DNA of 64,000 bases from Erythrobacter ramosus (GCF_009828055.1 NZ_WTYB01000002.1:806001-870000); one strand, 5' to 3'; positions 19,545 to 33,068 are shown, counted from the first letter of the stretch. The notes: generated by a model not told the origin, from the sequence alone. Translations and numbers: made by a program.

Positions 19545-20757
19545 GCACCGCGCGCCGCCGCTCAAGGAGCAACCGCTCGGCCTTTGGCGGCGCAAGCGCG
19601 AGCGCGGTATCGAGCGCCGCCGCTGCCTCGTCCATCCGCCCCGCCCGCGCCAGCAAATCGGCGCGCGCGACATGGTAAGGCCGCGCCAGCGCCAACCGCT
19701 CGGCGGGGAGCGCTTCGAGCGCCGCCAGCCCGGCCTCGGCACCCTCGACCTGCGCCAAAGCCAGCGCGCGGCTCAACGCCACCATCGGCGAGGGACGCAG
19801 CGCGAGCAGCACGTCATAAAACCGCAGCACCGCGCCCCAATCGACCGCGCCATCGAACGCGCGGCGGGCGTGGGTCAGCTGGATCGCGGCCATCACCTGA
19901 TACGGCCCTGATCGCGCCAGCCGCGCCGCCCGGTCCATCAGCCCGCGCGCCGCTGCGATCCGGGGATAGTCCCACAGTGCCACATCCTGCTGCGACAGCG
20001 GCACCATCGCGCCCTCCCCATCCAGCCGCGCCCCCGCGCGCGAACGGGCGAGCAGCACCAGCGCAGCAAGGCCCAGCGCTTCGGGCTCCTGCGGCAGCAG
20101 TTCCGCCACCAGCAGCGCCAGCCGCTCCACTTCCGCGCCAAGATCCTCCTCCAGTGCCGCCGACAGCTCCCCGCCCGCGTCCGCATAGGCCGCCGTAAAC
20201 GCCAGTTCGAGCGCCAGCAGCACCGCGCCCAGCCGCTCGGGCCATGCCTTGCGCGGGGGAAGTTCAAACGCGATCCCCGCCTCACGCACCTTGGCCTTGG
20301 CGCGGGTGATGCGCTGGAACATCGCCTGTTCGCTCACCACGAACAATCGCGCGATCGCCGGGGTCGGCAGCCCGCAGATCACCTTCAGAGCCAGCGGCGC
20401 GCGCACCTCGGGGCCCAGCGCCGGGTGGCAGCAGATGAACAGCAAGCGCAGCCGCTCATCCGGGATCGGTTCGGGCAGTTCGAGAATGTCAGCCATGTCG
20501 CTCACCTCCCCCAAGGCATCCGCGGTCCGCGCCTCACTGCGCGCCTTGCGGATCGCATCGAGCGCGCGGCGCTTGGCTGCAACGAACAGCCATGCGGCAA
20601 CATCGCGCGGCGGCTCGGCGAGCGCGAGGCAGGATGCGGCGGCATTGGCAAAGGCCTCCTCCGCAGCGTCCAGATCGCGCAATTGGGCGGCGAGCGCGGC
20701 CACCACGCGGGGCCGCGCCGCCATGATGGCATGGGCCAGATCGGCCTGAAGCGTCAC
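19537..20757 (-). CDS. ECF42-type RNA polymerase sigma factor with C-terminal extension
   Basis: 406 residues. Region 2 lies around 10-80 (AEEAFANAAASCLALA, FVAAKRRALDAIRKAR) and region 4 around 110-165 (LALKVICGLPTPAIARLFVV, FQRITRAKAKVREAG). A long C-terminal extension (about 170-406) of alanine/leucine-rich helical repeats resembles the TPR-like domain (DUF6596) of the ECF42 group, which carries no anti-sigma gene and depends on this extension. The GTG start at 20757 overlaps the stop of the DGPF/YCII gene (GTGA). That pairing is itself the hallmark of ECF42 loci. It is convergent with prmA. Confidence 0.88.
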   Translation of the reverse strand: MTLQADLAHAIMAARPRVVAALAAQLRDLDAAEEAFANAAASCLALAEPPRDVAAWLFVAAKRRALDAIRKARSEARTADALGEVSDMADILELPEPIPDERLRLLFICCHPALGPEVRAPLALKVICGLPTPAIARLFVVSEQAMFQRITRAKAKVREAGIAFELPPRKAWPERLGAVLLALELAFTAAYADAGGELSAALEEDLGAEVERLALLVAELLPQEPEALGLAALVLLARSRAGARLDGEGAMVPLSQQDVALWDYPRIAAARGLMDRAARLARSGPYQVMAAIQLTHARRAFDGAVDWGAVLRFYDVLLALRPSPMVALSRALALAQVEGAEAGLAALEALPAERLALARPYHVARADLLARAGRMDEAAAALDTALALAPPKAERLLLERRRAVLT

Positions 20758-21107
20758 CCCTCCATCGGCCAGACCGGGCGCACCTCGATCCCGCCTTTGG
20801 GCACCGGAATGCGCTTGGCCCATTCGAGCGCCTCATCAAGGCTGGCGACATCGATGATATAGAAGCCGCCGAGTTCCTCATGCGTCTCGGCAAAGGGGCC
20901 GTCATGCAGGGTGGCCGCGCCGTTATCCCAGCGGATCGTGGTCGCCATAGCGGCAGGCTTGAGCCGCTCGCCCGAGAACGGCACCCCGGCCGCGACCAGA
21001 TCTTCAGCGAGCTTCATATGCCCCGCCAGCGTCGCCTCCAGCAACGCCGCGCCGCCCTCACCCGCATAGGGGCTTTCATCCTCGTTGATCATCAGCATGA
21101 ATTGCAT
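20754..21107 (-). CDS. DGPF/YCII-domain protein, ECF42 partner
   Basis: 117 residues of the YCII-related superfamily, DGPF subgroup. The N-terminus MQFMLMINEDESPYAGEG and the motif LHDGPFAETHEELGGFYIID are diagnostic. The ending VEVRP-like (GGIEVRPVWPMEG) is also typical. Such genes are the usual targets or partners of ECF42 sigma factors. A GGAGA ribosome binding site precedes the ATG. Function biochemically unknown. Confidence 0.88.
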   Translation of the reverse strand: MQFMLMINEDESPYAGEGGAALLEATLAGHMKLAEDLVAAGVPFSGERLKPAAMATTIRWDNGAATLHDGPFAETHEELGGFYIIDVASLDEALEWAKRIPVPKGGIEVRPVWPMEG

Positions 21108-21196
21108 CTCGCGTCTCCGTCATCCACCCCGCCGGAATGGCGAGGCTCTGACAGGGAGACGCGGGCCGCAAGCCGGATTCGACAGCCGCGCGAAAA

Positions 21197-22381
21197 TTAT
21201 TCCGCAGGTTCGGTGCCGGGTTCGTCGGACTTCTTGCCGGTCCGGGTCCAGGGGTACAGGAACTGCGGGCCGTAGCCGCGCGGCACGTCTTCGGGGATGC
21301 CGTAATCCTTGGGCCAGCGGTCCTCGGGCAAATGGAAGGTGCCGAACAGCTTGTCGATCCATGGGAAGTGGATCGCGAAGTTCACATCGAAGGCCTCACG
21401 CTCCAGCCCGTGGTGCCAGTGATGGAAGCGCGGCGTGGCAATCCAGTGGCCGAGCCGGTTGAAGTTCCCGCCGACATTGGCGTGGAGCAGCGACGACCAG
21501 ACATAGATGAAGCCGATATAGGCCTGCATCACCGACGCGCCAAAGCCCAGCGTGAACAGCGGCAGCGATGTCACCGCGCGCAGCAGCACCACCTCGACAA
21601 TGTGCATCCGCGATCCCGCCAACCAGTCCATCGACTTGGCGCTGTGATGCACCGCGTGGAAACCCCACAGGAACGGCACTTTGTGGAACAGGCGGTGGTA
21701 CCAGTATTGCAGCATATCGGACGCGACGAGCACAATGGCGAATTGCACCAGCCACGGCAGGTCCGCGACCATCGCCCGGAACGCCTGCCAATTGCTCGTA
21801 TTGGCGTTGATGATCTGTGACGGCGCCAGCGACAGGAACGCCAGAATCTGCACGAACATCGAGCTGACGAGGAAGTAGAACAGATCCTCGCGCCATTCAT
21901 TGCGGAACAGGCGTTGTTCGCGCCGATGCGGCACAAAGCGTTCGAGCGGGGCGTACATGAAGCCGGTCGCCAGCAGATTGACGATGAAGAAATCGAGCCC
22001 GAAGAACATCCCCCAGCCGCCGGCATTATCCGCTTCGACGGACGCACCGCCCAGCAATGCCGCGCCAAGGCCGATGGCCAGCGTCGTCATGCCCAGCACC
22101 TTCCTCGGACGCAGGAGCAGGCTCAGCAGCGCGAGCGCATAGCTCGCCAGCAGGATCACATGGATGGCAGTGCGAAATCCGCCCCAGTCGCGCACGATCT
22201 GCAATTCGGGCGTGGTGAACCAGGCTGGGAATTTGAGCGCGACGACCATCACCAGCCCGCTGATCGCAAACAGCAGGCCGAAGAACCCGGCGAACCAGCC
22301 AGAGCCGAACCGCCGCACTTCCACCGGCGATTCCAGGTCGCGCATCAATGTCTGAAGATAGCCTGCCATATTGCCCCACAT
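21197..22381 (-). CDS. fatty acid hydroxylase / sterol desaturase family membrane protein
   Basis: 394 residues, with about six membrane segments. Diiron-type histidine clusters are arranged as in the family: YWYHRLFHKVPFLWGFHAVH (HRLFH, then HAVHHS) in the middle and PRFHHWHHGLE near 325. It would hydroxylate or desaturate a lipid at the membrane. The carotenoid- or hopanoid-related substrate common in this group cannot be decided. The start could also be ATG 22369; neither start has a strong ribosome binding site. Confidence 0.85.
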   Translation of the reverse strand: MWGNMAGYLQTLMRDLESPVEVRRFGSGWFAGFFGLLFAISGLVMVVALKFPAWFTTPELQIVRDWGGFRTAIHVILLASYALALLSLLLRPRKVLGMTTLAIGLGAALLGGASVEADNAGGWGMFFGLDFFIVNLLATGFMYAPLERFVPHRREQRLFRNEWREDLFYFLVSSMFVQILAFLSLAPSQIINANTSNWQAFRAMVADLPWLVQFAIVLVASDMLQYWYHRLFHKVPFLWGFHAVHHSAKSMDWLAGSRMHIVEVVLLRAVTSLPLFTLGFGASVMQAYIGFIYVWSSLLHANVGGNFNRLGHWIATPRFHHWHHGLEREAFDVNFAIHFPWIDKLFGTFHLPEDRWPKDYGIPEDVPRGYGPQFLYPWTRTGKKSDEPGTEPAE

Positions 22382-22457
22382 GGATTACCATTCTGCGTTA
22401 GCATGAAGCGCCTTACCACACAGTAACTTCGCGGCGAATGCCCCCAATCAGCAAGGC

Positions 22458-22953
22458 TTAGAGGGGGCCTGCCGCGTGCAACGCATCCTCGAAGGCACCC
22501 AGCGCATTGCGGGTGAAGGCGGCCATATTGGTGATCCGGTCATCGCTGCCGGTTTCGACCATGCAGGTGATAGTCATGCCGCCGGGCGCCGCAATTGCGG
22601 CGACGCTTTGCCCGGCAGGCGCACCCGAAGGATGCGACGATCCGCCGACCGAGCCGCTTTCAGCCAGACCCCACTCGGCCCCAAAATTGTCCCGGATCGC
22701 GCGCGCTTGCAGCATGGCATAGTCCGCGCTCGCCCCGCGCATCCCCTTGTAGGCGTCGCGCGGGAGCGCGAACAGCACGTCGCGGGCGCGCAAGGAATAG
22801 ACCACCCCGCCGCCCACGAAAAAGTCGAGCGCGCCGGGGACCGTCAGCAAACTCGCCGCGATCAGGCCTCCGGTCGCACCATCCGCCACCGCGACTTTCT
22901 CGCCGCGTGCGCGCAGCAAGCCGGCGATGCGCAAGGCTTGGGGGTGGAGTTCC

Positions 22954-22964
<11 letters not shown>
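22458..22964 (-). CDS. CinA/PncC-like protein
   Basis: 168 residues, a single CinA C-terminal domain (nicotinamide-nucleotide amidase type). The helical N-terminus (HPQALRIAGLLRARGEKVAV) and the loop ADGATGGLIAASLL align with the family, but the usual E-S-C-T-G-G is changed to D-G-A-T-G-G. The central glycine loop reads VGGSSHPSGAPAGQSVAAI. Deamidase activity is therefore doubtful. The ATG lies within the last 11 bases of the cytochrome c gene, so they are probably co-translated. Confidence 0.68.
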
Positions 22965-26847
<3,883 letters not shown>

Positions 26848-26908
26848 GATCGTCCCTCCCCCTTGAACTGCCGCAGCATAGCGCGTCGCAGCGGCGGCGG
26901 GCAACGGG

Positions 26909-27808
26909 TCATTCACCGCCCTTGAGCACACCCAGCATGGCCGCTTCATTGGCGGTATAGACCGGGTTGCCGGGGGTGATGATGGCAAAGTGGCTCATGC
27001 CGACATTCTCGCGCACCGCCACCTTCGCCCCGCCTGCCGCAAGCGCGGCCTGTGTCGCGGGTGAGGGGGCGGGCAGCTTGGCCTGCACGAACAGCAGTTC
27101 AGCCAGTTGCGGCGCGTAGGTGGCAGGCGAAATCGCGGCGTAGCGATCGCGCGCAGCTTCGGGCGGGGCGCCGATGAACGGATCGACCGCCGAGAACTGG
27201 CACAGCGTGTCAAACGCCGAACGCTCGACCCCGACATCGCCCGGCCCATCGAGCACGATCGCGGCGCGGGCCTTCAGCGGTTGGCGCTTGCCAATGGGGC
27301 CATCCGCGCCCTGCGCGCTCGCCAACCACTGCGCGGGCAAGGCACCCGCCGAATGGCCGACCAGCGTCACGCGCGCACGGTCGATGGGATGCTTGGCCGC
27401 GACGTCGTCAATCAGCTCGGCCGAAGCCGCCCAATCCGCGAACGACCCCGGCCAGCCGCCCCCGTCCCCGACCTCGCGGTAATCGACATTGAGCGTCGCG
27501 ATGCCAAGTTGCTGCCAGCGGGTGGCGAGCGGGGCCATATAGGCCTGCGAGGCGATCCCGGTCTTCCAGCATCCACCGTGATAAATCACCGCCAGCGGAA
27601 ACGGCCCGTCCCCTGCGGGGAGCCGCAGCTCGGCAAACCCGCGCGGGTGGTCGGCATAGCGCAAGATCGCGTCGGGCGCGGAAGGCGCAAGGTTGGCGTC
27701 GGTGCCATAGGTCGCGTTGTTGGGTTGCACAGCCGGCATGGCCTCCTCTGGCGCGGGCGTGGTGGTGGCGCAGGCAGCGGTAAGCAGGAGAACGGGGAGC
27801 AGGCGCAT
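26909..27808 (-). CDS. secreted alpha/beta hydrolase lipoprotein (copy 2)
   Basis: 299 residues, tandem paralogue of the downstream hydrolase. Lipoprotein signal with LTAAC near residue 12. Oxyanion motif YHGGCWKTG, nucleophile elbow LVGHSAGALPAQWL and the C-terminal histidine region NVGMSHFAIITPG. The ATG at 27808 overlaps the recN stop (TGATG); a GTG one codon earlier is also possible. Substrate unknown. Confidence 0.82.
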   Translation of the reverse strand: MRLLPVLLLTAACATTTPAPEEAMPAVQPNNATYGTDANLAPSAPDAILRYADHPRGFAELRLPAGDGPFPLAVIYHGGCWKTGIASQAYMAPLATRWQQLGIATLNVDYREVGDGGGWPGSFADWAASAELIDDVAAKHPIDRARVTLVGHSAGALPAQWLASAQGADGPIGKRQPLKARAAIVLDGPGDVGVERSAFDTLCQFSAVDPFIGAPPEAARDRYAAISPATYAPQLAELLFVQAKLPAPSPATQAALAAGGAKVAVRENVGMSHFAIITPGNPVYTANEAAMLGVLKGGE

Positions 27809-29475
27809 CACACCCCCTCCAGCAACCGGTCCGCCTGCGCGCGGGCTTCGGGCGTGACTTCGGCGCCGGACAGCATCCGGGCGATTTCCTCCTGCCGCCC
27901 AGCTGGGTCGAGCAGCACCACGCTGGTCTTGGTCACGATCCCGCTCGAGGCCTTGGCGATCAGGTAATGCTGCCCCCCGCGCGCCGCCACCTGCGGCGAG
28001 TGCGTCACCGCCAGCAATTGCCCCTCTTGCGACGCGAGCCGCGCCAAACGCTCGCCGATGGCAGACGCCACCGCGCCGCCCACGCCGCGGTCGATTTCGT
28101 CGAAGATGATCGTCGCCGCCCCGCCCTGCTCGGCCAGAGCGACCTTCAGCGCGAGGATGAAACGCGACAATTCCCCGCCGCTCGCAATCTTGCCCAAAGG
28201 CGCAAAATCCGCGCCGGGGTTGGTCGAGATCAGGAACTCCACCGCGTCCATGCCGTGGGCGTTCCAGCGCTCCTCTGGCAGCGGCGTGATCGCGGTACGG
28301 AACCGGGCGGCATCGAGCTTGAGCGGGGCAAGCTCAGCCGCCACCGCCGCATCCAGCCGCTCCGCGCCCGCCACGCGCGCAGCGTGCGCCGCCTCGGCCG
28401 CCGCAACATAGGCCGTGCGCGCTTCCTTGGCGGCGGCTTCCAGCGCGTCGAGCTGCGCTTCCCCGCCTTCGATCGCGTCAAGGCGCGCGCGCATCGTCCG
28501 CATCAGTTCGGGCAGATCATCCACCTCGCAGCGATGCTTTCGCGCCGCCGCCCGCAGTTCGAACAACCGCGTTTCGGCGCGCTCCAATTCGTGCGGATCA
28601 TGCACCAGCGCCTCAGCCGCAGCGCGCAGCTTGTCCTCAGCCTCGGTCGCCTCGATCACCGCGCGGTCGAGCGCGGCCAGCGCTTCGGCGAGCAGGGCGT
28701 GCTGTTCGGCAATCCGGTCGAGCTTCCTCGCCGCCACCCGCAAGGACGCCAGCGGCGAATCCGATCCTTCCCACAGGTGCCGCAGCGTTTCGAGATCGTC
28801 CGAGAGCTTCTCGCCCTTCTGCATATCCGCCCGCGCGCCCGCGAGCCGCGCTTCCTCGCCCGCAACCGGCTCCAGCGCGGCGAGTTCGGCGAGGTGTGCG
28901 ATCAGCAGATCCTGATCGGCCTTGGCCTGCTCCACCGCGCCGCGCGCCTCGGCCAACTGCGCCTCGGTGCGCGCCCAATCGGCAAAAGCACGCTCCAGCC
29001 CGGCGGTATCGGTGCCGGCATAGCGATCCAGCAGCAACCGGTGCCCGCGCGGGTTCACAAGGCCCCGGTCGTCATGCTGGCCGTGCAATTCCACCAGCGC
29101 AGGCGCCAATTCGCGCAGCAGGGCGACGCTGGCGGCTTGGTCATTGATGAAGGCCTTGGACCCGCCATCCGCCTTGACCTGCCGCCGGATCAGCAGCGGC
29201 TCTCCCGGCTCAATGGCGATCTCGGCATCGTCGAGCGCGGCAGCGATGCCCGCAGGCAGCGCAGCGAATTCAAAGCTGGCGGTAACACTCGCCTTGTCCT
29301 CACCAGCGCGCACCAGCGAGGTTTCCGCCCGGTCGCCCAGCACCAGCCCCAACGCATCCAGCAGGATCGACTTGCCCGCCCCCGTCTCCCCCGTCAGCAC
29401 GCCCAGCCCGCGCGCGAAGGTGAGATCGAGCGCTTCGATAAGGACGATATTGCGGATGGACAGGCGGGTGAGCAT
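27808..29475 (-). CDS. recN: DNA repair protein RecN
   Basis: 555 residues, SMC-like ATPase. N-terminal Walker A GLGVLTGETGAGKSILLDAL, a coiled-coil middle (about 150-350) and the C-terminal ABC signature IASGGELSRFILALKVAL with Walker B AATIIFDEIDRGVGG. It acts in double-strand break repair and is usually SOS-controlled; an imperfect LexA-type box lies at 29484-29498. Alphaproteobacteria usually have bamD-recN-ligA in a row; here other genes intervene on both sides. Confidence 0.96.
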   Translation of the reverse strand: MLTRLSIRNIVLIEALDLTFARGLGVLTGETGAGKSILLDALGLVLGDRAETSLVRAGEDKASVTASFEFAALPAGIAAALDDAEIAIEPGEPLLIRRQVKADGGSKAFINDQAASVALLRELAPALVELHGQHDDRGLVNPRGHRLLLDRYAGTDTAGLERAFADWARTEAQLAEARGAVEQAKADQDLLIAHLAELAALEPVAGEEARLAGARADMQKGEKLSDDLETLRHLWEGSDSPLASLRVAARKLDRIAEQHALLAEALAALDRAVIEATEAEDKLRAAAEALVHDPHELERAETRLFELRAAARKHRCEVDDLPELMRTMRARLDAIEGGEAQLDALEAAAKEARTAYVAAAEAAHAARVAGAERLDAAVAAELAPLKLDAARFRTAITPLPEERWNAHGMDAVEFLISTNPGADFAPLGKIASGGELSRFILALKVALAEQGGAATIIFDEIDRGVGGAVASAIGERLARLASQEGQLLAVTHSPQVAARGGQHYLIAKASSGIVTKTSVVLLDPAGRQEEIARMLSGAEVTPEARAQADRLLEGV

Positions 29476-29483
29476 GGATGCGA

Positions 29484-29498
29484 GAACAGATAGCGCAC
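29484..29498. promoter_or_regulatory. possible imperfect SOS (LexA) box before recN
   Basis: On the plus strand GAAC-7 nt-GCAC; on the recN strand GTGC-7 nt-GTTC. The alphaproteobacterial LexA box is GTTC-N7-GTTC, so one base mismatches. It starts 9 bp upstream of the recN ATG, close to the ribosome binding site. Confidence 0.3.
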
Positions 29499-29565
29499 AC
29501 CCTTGCCCGCGTCACCTGCGTAAGGCGCGCCAATCCCCAAGGTGTCGGCTTAGGGGCGCGCGCGC

Positions 29566-31980
29566 CTATTCCCCAGTTGCGAGGCCCGCGTTCTTCACGT
29601 GCTTATCGAACCAGCTGATCATCTCGGCCAGCGTCTGCAGCACTGATTCGCGCCCGCGATAGCCATGGTCTTCGTGCGGCAGCATCACCAGCCGCGCGGT
29701 GCCGCCCGTGCCCTTGACCGCCGCAAACATCCGTTCCGATTGTTCAGGGAAGGTGCCCTGGTTGCTGTCGTTCTGCCCGTGGATGAACAGGATCGGTTCG
29801 TTGATTGTGTCCGCAGCCATGAACGGGCTGAGCTTGTAGTACGTTTCAGGCGTATCCCAGAACACCCGCCGTTCTGACTGGAAGCCGAACGGGGTCAGCG
29901 TGCGGTTGTATGCGCCCGACCGGGCAATGCCGGCGCGGAAAATATCGCTATGCGCCAGCAAGTGCGCGGTCATGAACGCGCCGTAGCTGTGCCCGCCCAC
30001 GCCCACACGCACGCCATCGCCAAACCCGCGCGCCACGGTGAAATCAACCGCCGCCTTGGCGCTGGACACCACCTGTTCGATGAAGCTGTCATTGACGGTT
30101 TCCGGGTCAGCGCCAACCACCGGCATGGCTGCATTGTCGAGCACGGCATAGCCCTGCGTCAGGAAAAACAGCGGCGAATATCCGCCCACGCGGGTGAAAC
30201 GCCAAGGGGAATCGCGGTTCTGCCCTGCGGTCGCGGCGTTGTTGTATTCCAGCGGATAGGCCCAGACCACCACCGGCAGCTTGTCTCCTGGCTTGTAGCT
30301 GGCAGGCAGATAGAGCGTCGCGGTGAGATCGACCCCGTCGGCGCGTTTGTACGTAACCAGCTCGCGCTTGATCCCGGTTAGTTCGGGGTGGGGATCGGGG
30401 AAGCTGGTCAGGAACCGCGCAGCGCCGGCCTGATGCAAGCGGAAATTGCCGGGGTTGGTCGGGCTTTCGTAGGAAGTGACGAAGGTGCTGCCATCTTCGG
30501 CCAGCACATCGACCACGCTCTCAAACTGCTCGCCCGAGTTGCGCCACAGCTCTTCGGTGGTCAGCGTGGTGAGATCGAAAAGCCGCAGGAACGGGCGATA
30601 CCCTTCAGGCGTCGCGCCGAGGCCGGACAACAGCAGCTTGCCATCCACCATTCGCGCCACGCGGGTGCCACGATCGGAATAGGTCAGCAACGGGCTGCCG
30701 GGGTCGTTGTAAGCGTCCTGAAGATTGCGGATGCCGAGTTCACGCGGAGCTGCGGTGCCGGTGACGTCGATCAGGGTCTGGCGGACTTCGCGGGTGTCTC
30801 GGTCATATTCGTATGCAATCAGATCGTCCGAACCCTCAATCCCCAGGACACCCGATGCGCGGCGGTCTTCCAGCCGGGCAATTACGCGTGCCTCGCCCTT
30901 GAACGGGGCGGCCAGCGCAAGCAGATTATCGCGGTTGGTGGTCTTGACGCGCGGATCCCCGCCGTCCTGCGCCTCGGTCCAGATCAGCAGCGCATCCTGG
31001 TTCGGATGCCACTGGATGTTGCGCCGCCCGGTGACGACGCCCTGCACCGGCAGATCATCGGCGAGCGGTCGCTGGACCACGGTCTGGACCAGCTTGCCAT
31101 CAGCCGTGTAGACCGCGCTGGTCGTGGGGAAGCGCGACCACGGCACCTGATAGGAAAACGGCGGCTCCAGCCATTCCATCAGCATATATTTGCCATCGGG
31201 CGACGGCGTGACAGAAGTGTAGATGCGCGCAGGTCCGATCGCGCGCTTGCTGCGCCCGTCAGCCGACATGATCACCGGCTGCGACGTCGTCATCCAGGTG
31301 AACAGCGCCTCGTCATGCGGGTTTTCGAGCAGATCCTGATAGGTGGGGTTCTGCGCCTGCTTACCGCCGGTGGCGGTCTGGATTGCGGGGCCGCGCGGGG
31401 TAAGCGGCTCGGTCGGCATGGGGCCGCGTCCTTCGGGAATGGTCAGCACCAGCAGCGATCCGTCGGCCAGCCATTCGGGCGATTGGAAGATCGGGTTGAC
31501 GCCGCCAGTCATCAGCTTGCGCGCGGCGGCTGTGGCGGTGTCGAGCACCCACAGGTCAACGCCGTCCGTGCGGGTGTTGGCGAACGCAACCTTCGCTCCG
31601 TCGGTCGTCCAGGTGAAGCCTGACAGATCGGCACCGGCTGGCAGCGCCACCGCGCGAGTCTGGCCGCTGGCGATGTCCTGCAAAGTCAGCCCGGAGGCCG
31701 AACGGGTGCGGTGCCGGTCATTGGTGGCGGCATCGAGCCGCAATCCGGCCAGCTTCTCCATCGGCTTGGCAAGATCGGCAACGGGCGGCAGCGCCTCGCG
31801 CTGGATCAGCAGAAGCTGGTCCCCGGCGGGCGAGACCGACACGTTCGGGCTGGGCGCGCGCGTGACGATATCGGCGACGGCGGCGGGCGGGGTCTGGTAT
31901 CCATCCTCCTGCGCCGCCGCGAGGGCCGGAATGCTGACAGCAATCCCGAAGGCGGCGGCAAGACGGATCGATCTGTGAAT
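29566..31980 (-). CDS. secreted S9-family (prolyl oligopeptidase/acylaminoacyl) peptidase
   Basis: 804 residues if begun at the ATT at 31980. The catalytic triad is canonical: GVGGHSYGAFMTAHLL (Ser), FIHGQNDSNQG (Asp), LPHEDHGYRG (His), preceded by a beta-propeller domain (about 80-500). No ATG, GTG or TTG occurs in frame between the upstream stop at 32020 and a GTG at 31842. Yet that 46-codon stretch encodes a perfect signal peptide (IRLAAAFGIAVSIPALAAAQ). GGGGAG lies 7 nt upstream of ATT 31978-31980, so an ATT start or a sequence error at one base is the simplest reading. It is separated from recN by 90 bp. Confidence 0.85.
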   Translation of the reverse strand: MHRSIRLAAAFGIAVSIPALAAAQEDGYQTPPAAVADIVTRAPSPNVSVSPAGDQLLLIQREALPPVADLAKPMEKLAGLRLDAATNDRHRTRSASGLTLQDIASGQTRAVALPAGADLSGFTWTTDGAKVAFANTRTDGVDLWVLDTATAAARKLMTGGVNPIFQSPEWLADGSLLVLTIPEGRGPMPTEPLTPRGPAIQTATGGKQAQNPTYQDLLENPHDEALFTWMTTSQPVIMSADGRSKRAIGPARIYTSVTPSPDGKYMLMEWLEPPFSYQVPWSRFPTTSAVYTADGKLVQTVVQRPLADDLPVQGVVTGRRNIQWHPNQDALLIWTEAQDGGDPRVKTTNRDNLLALAAPFKGEARVIARLEDRRASGVLGIEGSDDLIAYEYDRDTREVRQTLIDVTGTAAPRELGIRNLQDAYNDPGSPLLTYSDRGTRVARMVDGKLLLSGLGATPEGYRPFLRLFDLTTLTTEELWRNSGEQFESVVDVLAEDGSTFVTSYESPTNPGNFRLHQAGAARFLTSFPDPHPELTGIKRELVTYKRADGVDLTATLYLPASYKPGDKLPVVVWAYPLEYNNAATAGQNRDSPWRFTRVGGYSPLFFLTQGYAVLDNAAMPVVGADPETVNDSFIEQVVSSAKAAVDFTVARGFGDGVRVGVGGHSYGAFMTAHLLAHSDIFRAGIARSGAYNRTLTPFGFQSERRVFWDTPETYYKLSPFMAADTINEPILFIHGQNDSNQGTFPEQSERMFAAVKGTGGTARLVMLPHEDHGYRGRESVLQTLAEMISWFDKHVKNAGLATGE

Positions 31981-32220
31981 GGCAATTCTCCCCTGATTCC
32001 GAGACTTTGACCAAGCCGCTCAGGCTAGTCAAGGCCCGCACTGAAGCAGCGGAGCGGTGGGGCTTAAAAGCGCTGACTCGGCTGCACAGCAGCCGCAAGG
32101 CCGGAGTCGAAGCCGAAGGCGCAGACGTGCAAAGCACACCTGCAAGGCCGCCCGCAGGTGCTCAAGCCTGCAAGGCTTAAACCGCACCGAGGACGTACCC
32201 GCGAAGGCGGGATCGCAAAA
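31981..32220. other. intergenic gap between S9 peptidase and bamD
   Basis: 240 bp with no credible gene. It holds the S9 ribosome binding site at its left end, and in 32080-32215 several short palindromes such as GCCTGCAAGGC and CCCGCGAAGGCGGG, which look like degenerate intergenic repeats. Confidence 0.5.
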
Positions 32221-33015
32221 CTAGGAAGCAGTGACACCCTCGGCGTGCTTGCCGACCAGCTTGAAAGCGCGGTCGTACCACTCGCTGCCGGGATAGTTTG
32301 CACCCAGCACCGCGGCGTACTTCACCGCTTCCTCCGGCACGCCGAGCGCAAGGCTGCTTTCGGTGAGGCGGTAGAGCGCCTCGGGCGTGTGGCTGGTGGT
32401 GTCGAACTTTTCGACCACGTTGCGGAACCGCATATCCGCCGCGAGCCACAGGCCCATGCGCTGATAGTGGCGACCGATCTCCATCTCCTTGCCCGCAAGG
32501 TGATCCGCCACCAGATCGAGCTTCAGCCGCGCATCGGCGGCGTATTCGGTCTGCGGGAAGCGGCGGTTGACTTCGCGCAGCGCGGTCTGGGCCTGCTCGG
32601 TGATCTTCTGGTCGCGGTTCACATCGCTGATCTGCTCGTAATAGCTCAGCGCGATCAGATAGTACGCGTACGGCGCATCCTTGTTGCCCGGGTGGATCGA
32701 CAGGAACCGCTGCGCGTTCTGGATCGCCTTGTTGTAATCGCGCGCGATGTAATAGCTGAACGCGCTCATCAGCTGCGCGCGGCGGGCCCAGGGCGAATAG
32801 GGGTGCTGGCGCTCCACCTCGTCGAACAGCGCCGCGGCCTGCAAGGTGTTACCCTTGTCCAGCCGCCGCTGCGCCTCGGCATAGAGCGATTCGACATCGC
32901 GCGCCACGTAGGCGACGTCCTTGCCCTCGGTGCTCCCGGCACAGGCGGAGAGGGTCGCGAGGGTCGCGGCGGCGAGCGCAGCCTGAGCGAGACGAGTGGT
33001 GAGCTTGGTCGACAT
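32221..33015 (-). CDS. bamD: outer membrane assembly lipoprotein BamD
   Basis: 264 residues. Signal peptide with lipobox LSAC near 25, then TPR-type helices (YAEAQRRLDKGNTLQAAALF, ARDYNKAIQNAQRFLSIHPG, YYLIALSYYEQI). It belongs to the beta-barrel assembly machinery on the periplasmic face of the outer membrane. The start at 33015 (MSTKLTTRL) is chosen because it gives a compact lipoprotein signal. It ends in TAG. In related genomes lpxC lies upstream and recN downstream; neither is adjacent here. Confidence 0.94.
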   Translation of the reverse strand: MSTKLTTRLAQAALAAATLATLSACAGSTEGKDVAYVARDVESLYAEAQRRLDKGNTLQAAALFDEVERQHPYSPWARRAQLMSAFSYYIARDYNKAIQNAQRFLSIHPGNKDAPYAYYLIALSYYEQISDVNRDQKITEQAQTALREVNRRFPQTEYAADARLKLDLVADHLAGKEMEIGRHYQRMGLWLAADMRFRNVVEKFDTTSHTPEALYRLTESSLALGVPEEAVKYAAVLGANYPGSEWYDRAFKLVGKHAEGVTAS

Positions 33016-33068
33016 GGCCGACCCTATAGCCAGCCCCGCGCTGAACGCCAAGTGAAGGCTGATGCCCT

